DNA from: Haemonchus contortus
Lineage: Eukaryota > Nematoda > Chromadorea > Rhabditida > Trichostrongylidae
Length of the DNA: 64,000 nucleotides
NCBI GenBank assembly: GCA_000469685.2
Contig: LS997567.1
Location: 6,775,374 to 6,839,373, forward strand
Direction of reading: 5' to 3'
The translations under genes and the position numbers were made by a program. This document shows positions 1 to 11,633 of this stretch, piece by piece. Below the pieces are notes generated by a model. That model was not told the origin of the DNA. It saw only the letters and a list, made by a program, of their open reading frames with translations, and ran no database searches. Within the stretch, counting starts at the first letter, position 1. Each line of letters starts with the position of its first letter.

Positions 1-2203
1 GGTTCTGAGATTACCGCATTACAGTACCAATATTTCCACTAATACCATAACAATATTTGTAATTTTTAGTTATAGCATTTCTCAGTATTTATTTCGATAT
101 GACTGATTCGTAACAAGTTTTCATTCATTACTTCCTAATTATTAGTCTTTTATTGACATTAGAGTAACGATGAGTGATTTCTTTGTTCTCCGTATTTACG
201 GATATTTCTAATATCTCTCTTTTCACTTTCATCACTTCAATGGGAGCTGTTTAATTTTTATTAATCTACTACTTCGAACCATGTTTTTTTTAGTTCTAAC
301 TCTTACTCTAACTTATTAACAAAACACTTTTGCAAGTTGCTGAGTCAGAGTGTCAGTAAAGTACCTATATGAGGAATGCGATCCCTCGGTGTCAAGTGAC
401 GATATGGGACGATTCTACTCACTACCTCAGCCTAGCCAAACCCGATCCACTTGCCACAAAGCTTAACCAACAAGCCTGTATTCTGATGCTACTCAAAGAA
501 ACTCGACAGGATTAATCGTCGATCGTCGATCTCTTCCTTCTACTGCTTTTCGCCATTTCCTTGTGAGGCTGTCTATACTCCTTTGGCTGTGATTTTCTGA
601 CGCACCGAACTCTGTAGCCCAGGTAGGCTTTCAACCACTACAGCTTCTGCCGGCCCATCTTTGATTACGCAAGTTTTGTGGTTTATTCATTAATCACTTT
701 CATTCGAGCACTTTCGGACAGTCAGGAAGCCATTAATTACAAACGAAGTGTTGACGACTTTAATTTATTGCCGAGGATCTTTACACCTTATGCGAGAGTA
801 CAGTATCACTTTAACAATTGTGTAAACTCAGTTTTCAAATATTCAAAGCATCACTAACCATTATCATTTAATCTGTAGTTGACCTGCGTTGTGCAGGGGG
901 CAACCTGTCTTCACCCTTCACAAAACTCTTCGTGCGCTTCGAAGGTACCTCTGTTCTATAGTTTCGATCATCTAGTAATATCAGTGCTGAATACAAGAAT
1001 CACTGAATTTATAACCAGTTAGGAACTAATCAACTCATGCTCATCACCATGATGCTCATGGCTCGGACATATTTTAGTCAAACCAGATAAGGTCTAACGA
1101 TCGAAAGGCCAAATGGCCAGATGATAACGATCCTTTCCTTCGCAGCCCAGTAAATCTCACCCATTCAATTACAATCAATGATGTCAGAGGTGTTCAAGGA
1201 CGTGGCTTATCCTTAAAAGTCGAGTAGCCTACGTGACAAGTAACAATTGACACGCCTCTATGAGGTTGCCTTGCAGACATCCTACACGGTTCCTGTTGGA
1301 TATTTGCCAAACGGACTTGAACGGGTTGAAATACTGGCATTGCAGGGCATGAAGTAGTAGAAATATGATACTTCTGATCTTAGGTTAACTACCTCCGAGA
1401 GGAAAAAAGGGTAGGAAAAAAGAAAAAAGGGAATAGGAGAGGAGGGCGAAAAATGGAAAAAACGGAAAAAGTCAAAAAGAGGTACCCAACTTTCTATTGC
1501 TGTAATATTTTGATATATTGATATTAATATTGTTATTAAATTAATATTTTACTAGTATTTTAGTTCCGGTTGGGGTTATGAGTTCACTCTTTGTTTAATC
1601 CCTCCTGAAGTACAGTGGTGTTCAAACTGCCATCCCAACTCCTCAGAATTTTTTGATGCCAATCAACCAGCAGAGCGATAGGGCGGAGACTTGGTAGGCC
1701 CTGAGGGGCTTGAGCTTGACTGCTATGAGTATGCTACTAGTAAGTAACTCTTGAACTTTCTTGCATCTTCCTAGTGTTTCATTCAGCCCTATTTGAATTT
1801 CAAATGCAGTTCGATAACTTTTTTCCCCGTTCGGAATATCCCCTTCTTCTCGATTCTCGAAACCATTAATGCTTACTACTTGACTTTGCCCCTTCGAGAA
1901 ATGTAAATTACCAGTTGCTCATAATATTTCTTCAAAACTTTTTTATTTTCTCGAATGGGTAGTGTTTTTGCTTTAACTGCATATACTTTGCTATTGATGA
2001 CAATAAATCACAAAATATTCATAAATCCATCACATCATGCTCTGGGTTCCCATCATTGTTTTTGCGAATCACTTGATGAGTTCGACCTCTTTGCCTCCCA
2101 CATAGATTTTGTGCAATCGTTGGCAATCCTTGTGATTGATACAGTTAGAGGGTTGTTAATGATATTTTGTGACAGTAATATTGTCTTGATAATAGATATT
2201 AAT
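1..2203. other. No gene or repeat recognised
   Basis: AT-rich sequence with frequent stops in all frames. The only compositional feature is a nearly pure purine tract at about 1392-1482, made of runs of G and A on the plus strand. No exon-like open frame with splice sites and no copy of the window's repeat families was seen. Confidence 0.5.
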
Positions 2204-2475
2204 GGATGGAGATAGCGTGATGACAAGCGGCGCACCATCGTATACGTACAGTCCTTGGATCGAATCCCAGATCGGCATGCGCCCATGCTGAATGTTAATC
2301 AGACCTTCCCTCTATCCGAACCCGGCTGACTGGTACCGGACACTTCTGGGAGGATAGAAGACTTGTGCTATTTACGGGCTGGCCACAGCATTCCAGTGTA
2401 TACACCACATACGATTTCAAAAAGGGCGAATACAATCTGAGTGGAAGTTGAATGTGTGGCGCATTCCTAAACTAG
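2204..2475 (+). repeat. tRNA-related SINE, diverged copy
   Basis: This copy shows the landmarks of the window's SINE family in order: an A-box-like GATGACAAGCGGCGCACC, a B-box-like GGATCGAATCC at 2257-2267, then the family body words TCTGGGAGGAT, GGGCTGGCCACAGCA and ACACCACATACG, ending near GTGGCGCATTCCTAA. It is more diverged than the copies at 8.0 and 24.9 kb. The B box keeps the TCGAATCC core. Pol III activity is not implied. Confidence 0.7.
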
Positions 2476-5400
2476 ATTGATAGAGCTTCATCCCCTTCAT
2501 ACAAAACTTGAACACCATATCAACAACGTACTTTGCATAGTCCGTGTTAATGGTGCATCTCTTGGGAGAGCACTGGGTATGGTAAGCCCATAGGGTCAGA
2601 TCCCAGGGGGCCTTGTCAACTTCCGTACCGACTTGCAAGTGGGGGTACGTTTACCTACGAGACTTATGAGGGACTTTGGGGAGCAAATTTGCTAGAAATT
2701 TGCTCGGCAAGGTCTGGGCAACCCGGAACTTCCCAATGAAGGAGTACTCAGCTGAAAGGGTAGGTATGGCTTTACCCCTTTTGATGGGTAAAGGGTTGGG
2801 AGAAAGATTGAAGAAATAACTGAAATCTACCCAGTATTTGCGATAGAAAAGGTTCCATTTCGCTTTTTCCAAGAATTTGGCAGTATTTTTTGTCAACATG
2901 GAAGTACACAACATCTCATTTATCCCATTGCTAATACAAAAAAAAATTAAATTGAAAAATAACGATTTTTGCGAATGGGAACCTCTCCAAAAAACGGAAA
3001 CTCCGGCTCTGGTCAGCTTTATGGTCAGCCAGTTTGTAATGCACTTTGTTTTTAAAGTCCCTACCGTAGTAGTAACTCCGGAAAGAAGCTGAATACACAC
3101 ATCTGTTTTCAATCAAGGGTGTCAATTGCTGAGTGGTAGTCACTTTATGAGCTCAGATGCTCCTCAACTGTCGGTACCAGTTACTTGCTACACTGTAGGA
3201 GTGGAATAAACCCTTTCCGAACCATTGGCATTTTATTTTTCCCGGAAAGTTCACGTTTTGTCAGATGGCTCTGGGAGAATAAAATCGGGGGGACGTGAAT
3301 AGGGCCAGCTCCCACTTCGCCTGCCGCCCCTCACCTCCTAGACCTATGTCATACCTTGCCACCTTGAATCCGGGGAAAATCCAGGTGTGTGAAACGGTTT
3401 TGTTGAATAGGCTAGTTTTAAGCACTTCATATTTTTACAATTTCAGAACACCTGGGCAGGTGAAAATAAACATGATATGTTTTGTCCCTGGTTCAGAAAA
3501 TCCAGACCACCCACAAAGGGAAACTCTTCTGGTGAATAACGCCAGACAAACCTAGGGCAGAGCAATTTTTTGATGTTGAAAAGGCTTCTTCTAGGGGGAT
3601 GAGATGTGAAAGAAAAGAAACGTCCAATTAAAACAAGACCGCAAACAAATTCCCCCTTCATTCAGCCATAGCCAACTTCCTCTATGAAGCGATCTCAATT
3701 TAAGATAAGCAGAAAGCCCGCTGAAGGGTTGTCCTTCATCTCACGTTTATACTGCCATATACCTATTCAATGATTTTTTGCAACTATTTATAGGCCCTAT
3801 TCGATGTATACCTACTTTAAGGGCTAATAGTTTTGTAAACAATAAAATTTGTTGCGTGAACAGTTGTCGACGCTACATTCTCCAGTCCTATGACCTTTTC
3901 ATCAGATTTATTGGTCCTCTTGAATAAAATCTGTAAAGTTCAGATATTGGGCGGTGCCAGGGTGGGGGGAGCAGAGAGATTTTAGTGAAGTCTCCTCGTT
4001 TTCAGTCGCTGATGGGCTCGGATTTATGGACGAATTCAGTGTTTCAGTGTCACCTCTTGCGCACGCGCCCTAACTCAATTGCTGGCACTGCGTTTGTTTC
4101 AATGCCTTAGACATTCTGTCCTGATTTCGTAGAAATCTGTAATCTGATTTTGTTTTCAAAACAGAAACTCCTCAAACATACACAGCCTTTACCCAAAGCT
4201 CCGTTTGCAGCTCCGGTTTGCCTGATTTTCCTGGTTCCACTTTGACAGCAATGCCTGACAGAAATGGTCGACGGCATCGACACCAAGCAGTTCGACCTGG
4301 TCTGACTCATGAATTTTGAAAGTTATTTTAACATAAACCTTCTGCTCATCACCTTCATCACTTGACAGCACCACGAGCAGCAGCAGCAGCAGCGATAAGT
4401 TACGTCAGGCTTTCTCAGTAGATTTATGGATCCACATAAACCTCGGCTTTATCCTCTCAATTACGCTGAAATCCATTAAGATCCCCCTTGCTCTAAAACA
4501 AAATAATCAGCTTGCACTACAGAGAGTTTCATAAGAATTTCTAAGAAACCCCCTTCTCTTCTCGACGACGACGACGACTGCTTCTCGAGAATCAATCCTT
4601 CTTTGCCATGCCTACATTTTCTTCTCTTGAATTCGTTGCACCTGACTGCTGCTGCTGCTCTCTACACTGTGCTGCTCTCCCTTCCCCTTTTCTCATGGGG
4701 TTCCCTCCCGACTGTTTCTTCACTTCCTCAAGTTTCCGACGGCGCACTCAAAAGATGTGCCCTTGTGTTCTTATTTCGAAGCCCCCTTGATGAAGATCTC
4801 TAGGGGATTTTGAAATTTCGGAATTGCCGTGTCAAACACGATGTATGGCTAAGCTACTTTTAGCGGTTGGTCTGATTACACTTGGGCTTTCCTTTTTACT
4901 TCATACACTACTCAAAAGAGTTTTTCTGAGAGTTTTCCCTCTTCCTTCCGGTCATTCTCTACATTCACTCATTTTCATCCAGTCATTCTCTCTTCTCTCT
5001 CTCAAAAAAGCCGAAGTTTCAGTGATCAGCCATTCTGAGCTTATTTCTAACACCCTTCTCGGAAAAAGAAAAGAAGCGTATTTTTTTTGTTACTAGTAAT
5101 TTATAAAATAGACTGGTAATCGTTGAAAGGCACAACTCATAGCCAATTGGGCTTGAGCCGGAGCAGGTTCCGCGAAGGAATCGGCGGGCAACAATTACGG
5201 GTTTGATTTCTGTTCCCCGTGGCAGGCTATTCAGGGATAACCACTGAAGCTTTCGTGAGAAAGCTGATTTTCGGCGTATTTCAGAGCAAATATGCAAGTT
5301 TCTCATAGCATGTGGTGCCAATGATTTGCCAGAGATCCTTCCAAAGAAGGAAGTTACTGGATGCTACTCGGAAAATTCGTTAATTCATTTTTGTAGTCTT

Positions 5401-5499
5401 TGTCATATATTATGGTTACTGTAGGCCTAAGTCGTATTAGTGTAAAGTTGAGGTAGCTCATTACAGTATCTAGCCAGCATGAATGATTCTTTACTTCTT
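2476..5499. other. No gene recognised; short hairpin and trinucleotide runs
   Basis: Holds one longish minus-strand open frame (2651-3112, 153 codons) with no recognisable domain and no splice support. It also contains a perfect 10-bp stem at 2680-2704 (GAGCAAATTT / AAATTTGCTC, 5-nt loop) and a cluster of short trinucleotide runs at 4374-4660. I assign no gene. Confidence 0.4.
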
Positions 5500-5910
5500 C
5501 CAATTGTGACATTGATGACCCACACATGGTCCGGGTTCGAGGTTCGGGTATTACATGCCCAAGCTAACCAACCTTTCCGTCCTTCCGGGATCAGTTCATT
5601 GATACCGTACTCGTCTGGGAGGATATAGCGCTGACTTTTACATCGTCTGGCCACATTAAGCTATCGTATAGGTCTCAGAAATATTCGAACCCCAATTACA
5701 ATTCTGAATGAACTATGATGACCCACACATGGCCCGGGTTTAAGGTTTGGGTATTACTTGCCCAAGCTAAACAACCTTTCCGTCCTTCCGGGAACAGTTA
5801 ATTGATGCCGTACTCGTCTGGGAGGATAAAGCGCTGACTTTTACATCGTCTGGCCACATTAAGCTATCGTATAGGTCACAGAAGCATTCAAACCTCAACT
5901 ACACTATTGA
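5500..5910 (+). repeat. Tandemly duplicated SINE fragment, period about 203 bp
   Basis: Two SINE segments lie head to tail. Each opens with GATGACCCACACATGG (5514 and 5717), keeps the core CGTACTCGTCTGGGAGGAT and the word TCGTCTGGCCACATTAAGC, and ends near TTGAATGAA or CTGAATGAA. The B-box area is changed in both: a first CGGGTTCGAGG and a second CGGGTTTAAGG. The units share variants not seen in other copies, such as ACATTAAGCTATCGTATAGG. That implies one SINE copy was duplicated locally with part of its flank. Confidence 0.75.
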
Positions 5911-8018
5911 ATGAAAGTTACTACGGGTTCAGTTCTCAACGACTTTACTATTACTATTATTATCAGTAATACTGATAGTAATAGTAAGTGACACATTTAA
6001 AATGAGATGGGGTTGTAATTTCGCACGACAAAATTAGGTCTCTATGAAATAGAAAGAGGGCTGAAGGGCTACAGCAACAAGAGGGACTAGTACAAAACAC
6101 ATGGTCCGCGTAACACGTCCCCATGCTTGGTTCACCTCTTTTTTTAAATACACATATGCAGTCGCATGGTTCAACACTTAAAAGCTACCGAATTTTCCAA
6201 TGAAGGGGGGACCAATCGTGGGACCTCTTCTGCAATTGTATCGATGTAAGTCTGGTGCTTTATCGTTCTTTTTTTGTTATGAAAGGAATGAAAAATGGGG
6301 TAAGAGAGAGAGATGCGCATGCAAAAGCCTTCACATTTGTCTAAGCGGACTTTAGACGGCTTTCATGGCCCTGGATGGTTTTTTTATCAAATATCTAGGC
6401 ATTTTTGATTGTTTCCACATGCGATTTTCAGAAGCATCATAATCCTTTACTCGGTCTTACGGTAAAACTGACACTATGGGGGGACAGTGTAAATTTTAGA
6501 AGAGAGAGAGAGAGAAAAAGGGATGAAAGTAGGATGGGAGAGGAAATTTGATGACCTCATGACATTGAACGCGGACGCCGATAAAATGTGTTACGTCGTT
6601 GCGAATGGGTTGGAGCCACATGTGAGAGATGGATGATATGACAGCTTTGTCGTTCGGGCAATTTTGTGAGTTTTATGTCGTGAACACGATGACTTCGAGG
6701 TCTCACGGAATTCCTATACCTCCTTTTTTGTTGTATTACTCATTGGCGGTATACTACAATTACTAGATAGTCACTAAGGCTTCTATGTAATTACTAGTTG
6801 ACTCATTAAGACGGCAGCTTTCCTTTGACGTCAACATTACGTCAGTGTTCTTCAGAAGACTCTGAATTTCCTCTCTGTGATAAGAACTCGTTGGATTTTG
6901 TTGAAAAAGCTCAGCTTGCCTTCTCATTCCAGTGATTTCAGTGGTTGTCGAGTGCATGGCGTTTCCCAGCTCCTTCTTGAGGATATTTCCTTGTACTGGT
7001 TACCTTCAGAGATGACCGAAGCAAGAGTTACTAGTTGCCCTGGTAGTAGTTTGTGACCCTCTGGCCCCTAATAAAGCTGGCCTTTGAATGTTGTTGCCTT
7101 CTAGCATGAAACGCGAAAGTTCTCGAAAAAGTGCGAGAAACTTCATGATGGATTAGGCAAGAATTTGAAGTTTTGGGGGGGTTTCATGGTAGAGGTGAGT
7201 CTGTCTGGGAAGACGATTGATGAGCCCCAAAAAAACCTAGAGCCCTAGTCGCCTGGTTTAGTTCTATATGGCTTCGCTTATCCCCAGGGATCAACGCATC
7301 AGTGGTGGTGACGCTGTCAGGCAGTAGGGGAGGTTCTAGTACATACATAGATGTCTTATATCAGTAAATAGATCGCATTTCTAAGATGACACTTTGGTTT
7401 TTGGACTAACCTCGGCCTCTGGGGGTCCATATCTCTTCGTGTACCTTTTTCTATGATCGGTTACCTTATCACATACTTATTTACCAAACAACTATGTAGA
7501 AAAAGTTGCATTGCTACTTACGCGATTTGTCCTGATTATGAAGCGGCAATTATGAATGTAGTAAAGTAAAGTAAAGTAAAATTGCTCTCAAGATCAGTTG
7601 GTGTAAGGAAGGGGCATTTTAGTTTGCTTCGTTCCACCGAGCAGAAGTGAGAGATTAGTGCCTGAGGATGATGAAAAAGAGTGACAAATAGGTCTCCAAG
7701 AGGATATCCCGTGAAACCACCCAAGCCGAATACGAATGACCCTTCCCCCTTTGTTCTCGTTGCTCTTTTGAAGGCTCCAGTTTTCTCGAACGTTTCCAAC
7801 CTCTCAGGTACTACTTTCATGGTTGATTACTGCGTAGTAACTAGTATCTTTTGGTAACATAGGCAATCAAGTTATAGATAAAATATATGCGAGCGCTCGT
7901 AACCATTCTTCATTGTTCAATGAGTGATTCCCGATATAATGGAAGTTGCTGTTTCCCTTCCGCTCAGTACTGCCTAGTTTTTGTATGTATTAAAACATTT
8001 TTAAAATACATGTTCAGT
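5911..8018. other. No gene recognised; simple repeats only
   Basis: Contains an imperfect hairpin of TACTATTACT / AGTAATAGTA at about 5946-5987, two short GA runs (about 6305 and 6502) and five copies of a TAAAG-type pentanucleotide at about 7556-7582. Open frames are short and lack splice support. Confidence 0.4.
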
Positions 8019-8312
8019 AGGGCGGACGTGTGGTGTAGTGCCAAGTAGTTCATTATCACTCACCCATGGTCACGGGTTCGAACCCAGATAGACATCTGCC
8101 TAGGCTAACCGAGCCTTCCATCCCTCTGGGGTCGGTCAATTGGTCTCATCCAGGAGGCCAAAAAACACTGACTTGTACATCAGCTGGCCAGAGCAAGACA
8201 TTGTATAGGCTACATACGCATTCAACACGTCGAACGATTCTGAACTGGTGTCGTATGCGGGGCCCATTCCTTGGACGGAAATGACCACCGCCAAAACGAC
8301 TTTATCCTTTAG
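8019..8312 (+). repeat. tRNA-related SINE, near full length
   Basis: Starts GGGCGGACGTGTGGTGTAGTG with the A-box region, has an intact B box GGTTCGAACCC at 8075-8085, then the body words GCCTAGGCTAACCGAGCC, GACTTGTACATCAGC and CACATACGCATTC-like sequence. It ends in ACTTTATCCTTTAGAC. The same A+T-rich tail (ACTTTATCCTT) ends the copies at 25.2 and 53.9 kb, so this appears to be the true 3' end of the stand-alone SINE. Confidence 0.85.
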
Positions 8313-9396
8313 ACTTTTATATGTGGCAGATCATGTAGGTAATAACTAATATTAATAGTACTCACAAAGTTTTACAGTAGATTAACGGCATAGCATAGAT
8401 TCAATTACATATATGTACTATTAGTGATAGCCTAGGTCACTAGACACACACCTTGGCGACACCTTACCGTAACCTACCGTAGGCTACAGTACTTGCTCTC
8501 GAGTCGAGACCGTCCGTGGTTTTCCCCCTTTCCCTATGCCTTTCCTAGTTCTTGAAAGAGTAAGCTGAAAATCTCGAAAAAGCGAAATTCGATAAAAGCT
8601 CGAAAATGTGATTTTTATATGATGAATCTCTGCAACAGGACGACAATACTGCATAATTTAAGCAGTAACATATGACGCAATGGTTCCATGTAAGGATTTC
8701 AAGCCAGTTCGCCCTTTCTCACGGTCTAAGCTCAACGAAATGCTTCTGATTTGCATGCCCAATAACAACACTAATGACGTATTCTGAAACCTCTCAAAAT
8801 GTTGCTTTTTGGACTTCCTCCTCCTGCTTCTGTATGTAGTTTCATTCTCTTGTGGTTCTTCATTCCAGTTTTTTTTGGACGAGTCTTACTTCCACAGGGA
8901 ATCGTACCCTCGAACCCCATATGGCCTACAAAATGAATAGGGGTGGCTAGTCGGTTTACAAGCCGATTCATCCATCCTTCTAGAGAGGTCTGCCACCAAT
9001 CAACCGGTTCCAGAAGAATTAAATTCCCGATTGACCTGGGCTAGTATCGATCCGTGATTTGATTCGCTCACTGTACGTGGATGACAGGGTGCCACCTGAC
9101 AAAGCACCACAATCGCTTTGCGTCTAGCTTTTGAGTAATACTCATGAGTAAAAATAATAAGTAGAAGTGAGTATTCTTCTATAAACTTGTATCGTAAATT
9201 ATCACCTTTTCTTTTTTGGGGTCCCAATACCAAGTATTCAACCATGTCCTCCAGTCTGCCTAAAGAGCTCGAAAGAGAAGTCTGTAGGCCGGTTTACTGT
9301 ACTAGTTAAACTGTCTTACAACTTTATTACCGATGTATTAATCATATGACACTATGACGCTATGATATTTAAGATGACAATAAAAGCATAAAATTT
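8313..9396. other. No gene or repeat recognised
   Basis: Nothing beyond short unsupported open frames was seen. Confidence 0.4.
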
Positions 9397-9632
9397 TGGG
9401 GCTCCAATCAATCCTCTCTGAGGGATGCGCCCACGCATTCGACTTCCATTCAGATAACGAGGGCCAACCGATGTACTTCAGTGCTTTTATCCTCCCAGAC
9501 GGACTTTGTACCAATTAACCGACCAAATAATGGAAGGCCTGCTTGGCCTAGGCAGATATCGAGTCGGTATTCAAACCCGCGACCTTTGTGTGTGATAGTG
9601 CGCCACTTGCCACTACATCACCTACGCCCTAA
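9397..9632 (-). repeat. tRNA-related SINE, reverse orientation
   Basis: Reads as the reverse complement of the family. It begins with the 3' part (GGGCTCCAATCAATCC, CGCATTCGACTTCCATTCAG), passes CAACCGATGTAC and ATCCTCCCAGACG, and ends with the head CCACTTGCCACTACATCACC. A block of about 45 bp (the ATTCAA...TATACAATGACTTG area) is deleted after ATTCAGATAACGAGG. The B box is decayed to GTATTCAAACCC on the plus strand. Confidence 0.75.
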
Positions 9633-11329
9633 TATAACATTACAACAATAATAATATGTAATTATAAAAAAATCAAATGCAATGGTAATAGACATATAAT
9701 ATGTAGCAATAAAGTGGTACCGTATTAACGAAGTTATGGTAAAAACTACAATACTAATTTTATCGACTACTCACGTTGATCTGACGACGCCTGTCATCGC
9801 ACAGTATGTGACCACTAGTGTAGTTGTTTACGTACTGCAAGTACAAAGTAGTTATGTGAAGGAAACTGGCTAAACCTCCGTTCGGACCCCGTAACTCCTT
9901 ACTCATTGCGATAACTCTATATTGGTTCCGATTTTCACGCTCTTTAGCTATAGTCGTATGTGTGGCGTATCCGGGGCTCATTTCACACTCGAGTTGTCGT
10001 TTTACGAACATAATCAAGCACAAGTTGAGAAAAAAGTTTTTTTTCTGCAGCCACACACACTTGGGTCGCCCGGAAATGGCAAAGTCACCAAGTACATTTC
10101 CGGTTTCCGCTTTCCGTGGCTATGATACCTTTCAGAACTGCTTCTTTCAACGAAATAGAAACTGTTGCACCTGAAGAAATCTTCAGCTTTTCACTTGCTC
10201 TCCTCTAAAGTGCCTCATTCAGTTCCCACAGCTGACAAACTTCGCCCACCCGCAATCCCTTTACTAGTGTTTACTATCTACGCGTCTACGTAAATCCCCG
10301 AATATTAGAATAAGTAGATTTCTTGGGCCATGCCTGGGCCAAAGAAACAAATAATTTGAATACCAAAAAAGTGCATTGACTTCAACAGCTCACTACTGCT
10401 TTTCTATTACTTCATGGTAACATACTTACTAGTAGACCTGGATTACTACTTGAATTTATTCTACAGTTTACTGGATTCTTAAATGTATATCTCTATGTAT
10501 CTCCTTTTTGACTTCTTCAGATTCAAATCTATTTTAACCCTAATCAATCCAGTGCCCACAGCAATTAGTCTTTGACGTCGGCTATCATTTTGCTATTCAA
10601 TTCCTCGAAACTTGTTATTCCAAGACTGCATGGAACACTCTAGTCATTACTCTCGTATGATTCATAAGTAACTTCTATAAAAAATGATAAAGCAGGATAA
10701 AGTAGGATAGCAGTAACAGGCTCTCGATAATTGCCAACTTTGCCAGCTTGAATGACTATTAAAATATCAAAAAGCAGTAAAAAACACCTTAAACAACCTA
10801 CGAGGTACGTGAATGGTTATTCTAATGGATAGACATGGTGGGCAGTGATATTTGAAGATAATTAAGCATAACTCAAGATATAAGCACCTTTTTCAACAAC
10901 GGTTCAAACATGAGAATCAATCACTTCACTGAATACTACTAGTAATCTCAGAGCCTCACGATTTTCTTTCGATAGAACTCGAATGCACGGTGTATTCCGA
11001 AGGACTGATCAATACTGATCAATAAAGCTTCCATTTCTAATAAGCGTGACAACGGACGAGTTGACACGCAGACTTAAAACGTCCTGGGAGCACGATTCCT
11101 GGGTCAGCTCCCTCTGAACTGGTGGAGCGCTACACACCTTTCAACTTATTTACCAACATAGTAAGGTCTCCTCATGAAGGTGCTACCTAGGTTGTTTCAG
11201 GCCGATTACAAATTCCTACGGGACCGCGGGTCCCAACGAATATGAATCGCGTGAATCAATCAATAGATGCATTAAACAATGCTAATTGAACTTTTTTCTT
11301 CATTTGTATTATTCTACTCACTATCGGAT
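9633..11329. other. No gene recognised
   Basis: AT-rich sequence with short overlapping open frames around 9760-10174 on both strands. None has splice sites, a domain or a recognisable protein signature. Confidence 0.4.
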
Positions 11330-11633
11330 CAAAGGGGAGAGGTAGTGCAGTGGCAAGTGGCGCACTATCGCACACCTGTGGCCCTCGGATCGAATTCCGG
11401 TTCGATTTTGCCTAGGCCAATCAAGCCTTTCATCTCTCTGGGGCCGGCTAATTGGTGCTGGACTCGTCTGGGAGTATAAACGCACTGATTTGTACATCGA
11501 GTGACCACAGCAAGTCATTTCAGCCCACATACGCATCAAATCGCCAGAACGATTCTAAAGGGAAGTCGAACACGGGGCGCATTCCTAAGACGGGAATGAT
11601 TAAAGCTTGAAGACTTTGTCTTTTGTCCTTTAT
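11330..11633 (+). repeat. tRNA-related SINE, near full length
   Basis: The head is well kept: GTAGTGCAGTGGCAAGTGGC (A-box region) followed by the B-box-like GGATCGAATTCC at 11387-11398. The body includes GCCTAGGCCAATCAAGCC, CTGGACTCGTCTGGGAG and ACATACGCATCAAA. The 3' end GACTTTGTCTTTTGTCCTTTA matches the family tail with a small duplication. Confidence 0.8.

Noticed and set aside
2651..3112. 153-codon minus-strand open frame
   Set aside because: No domain, no splice context, and its sequence is mostly low-complexity and overlapped by other frames. Probably chance.
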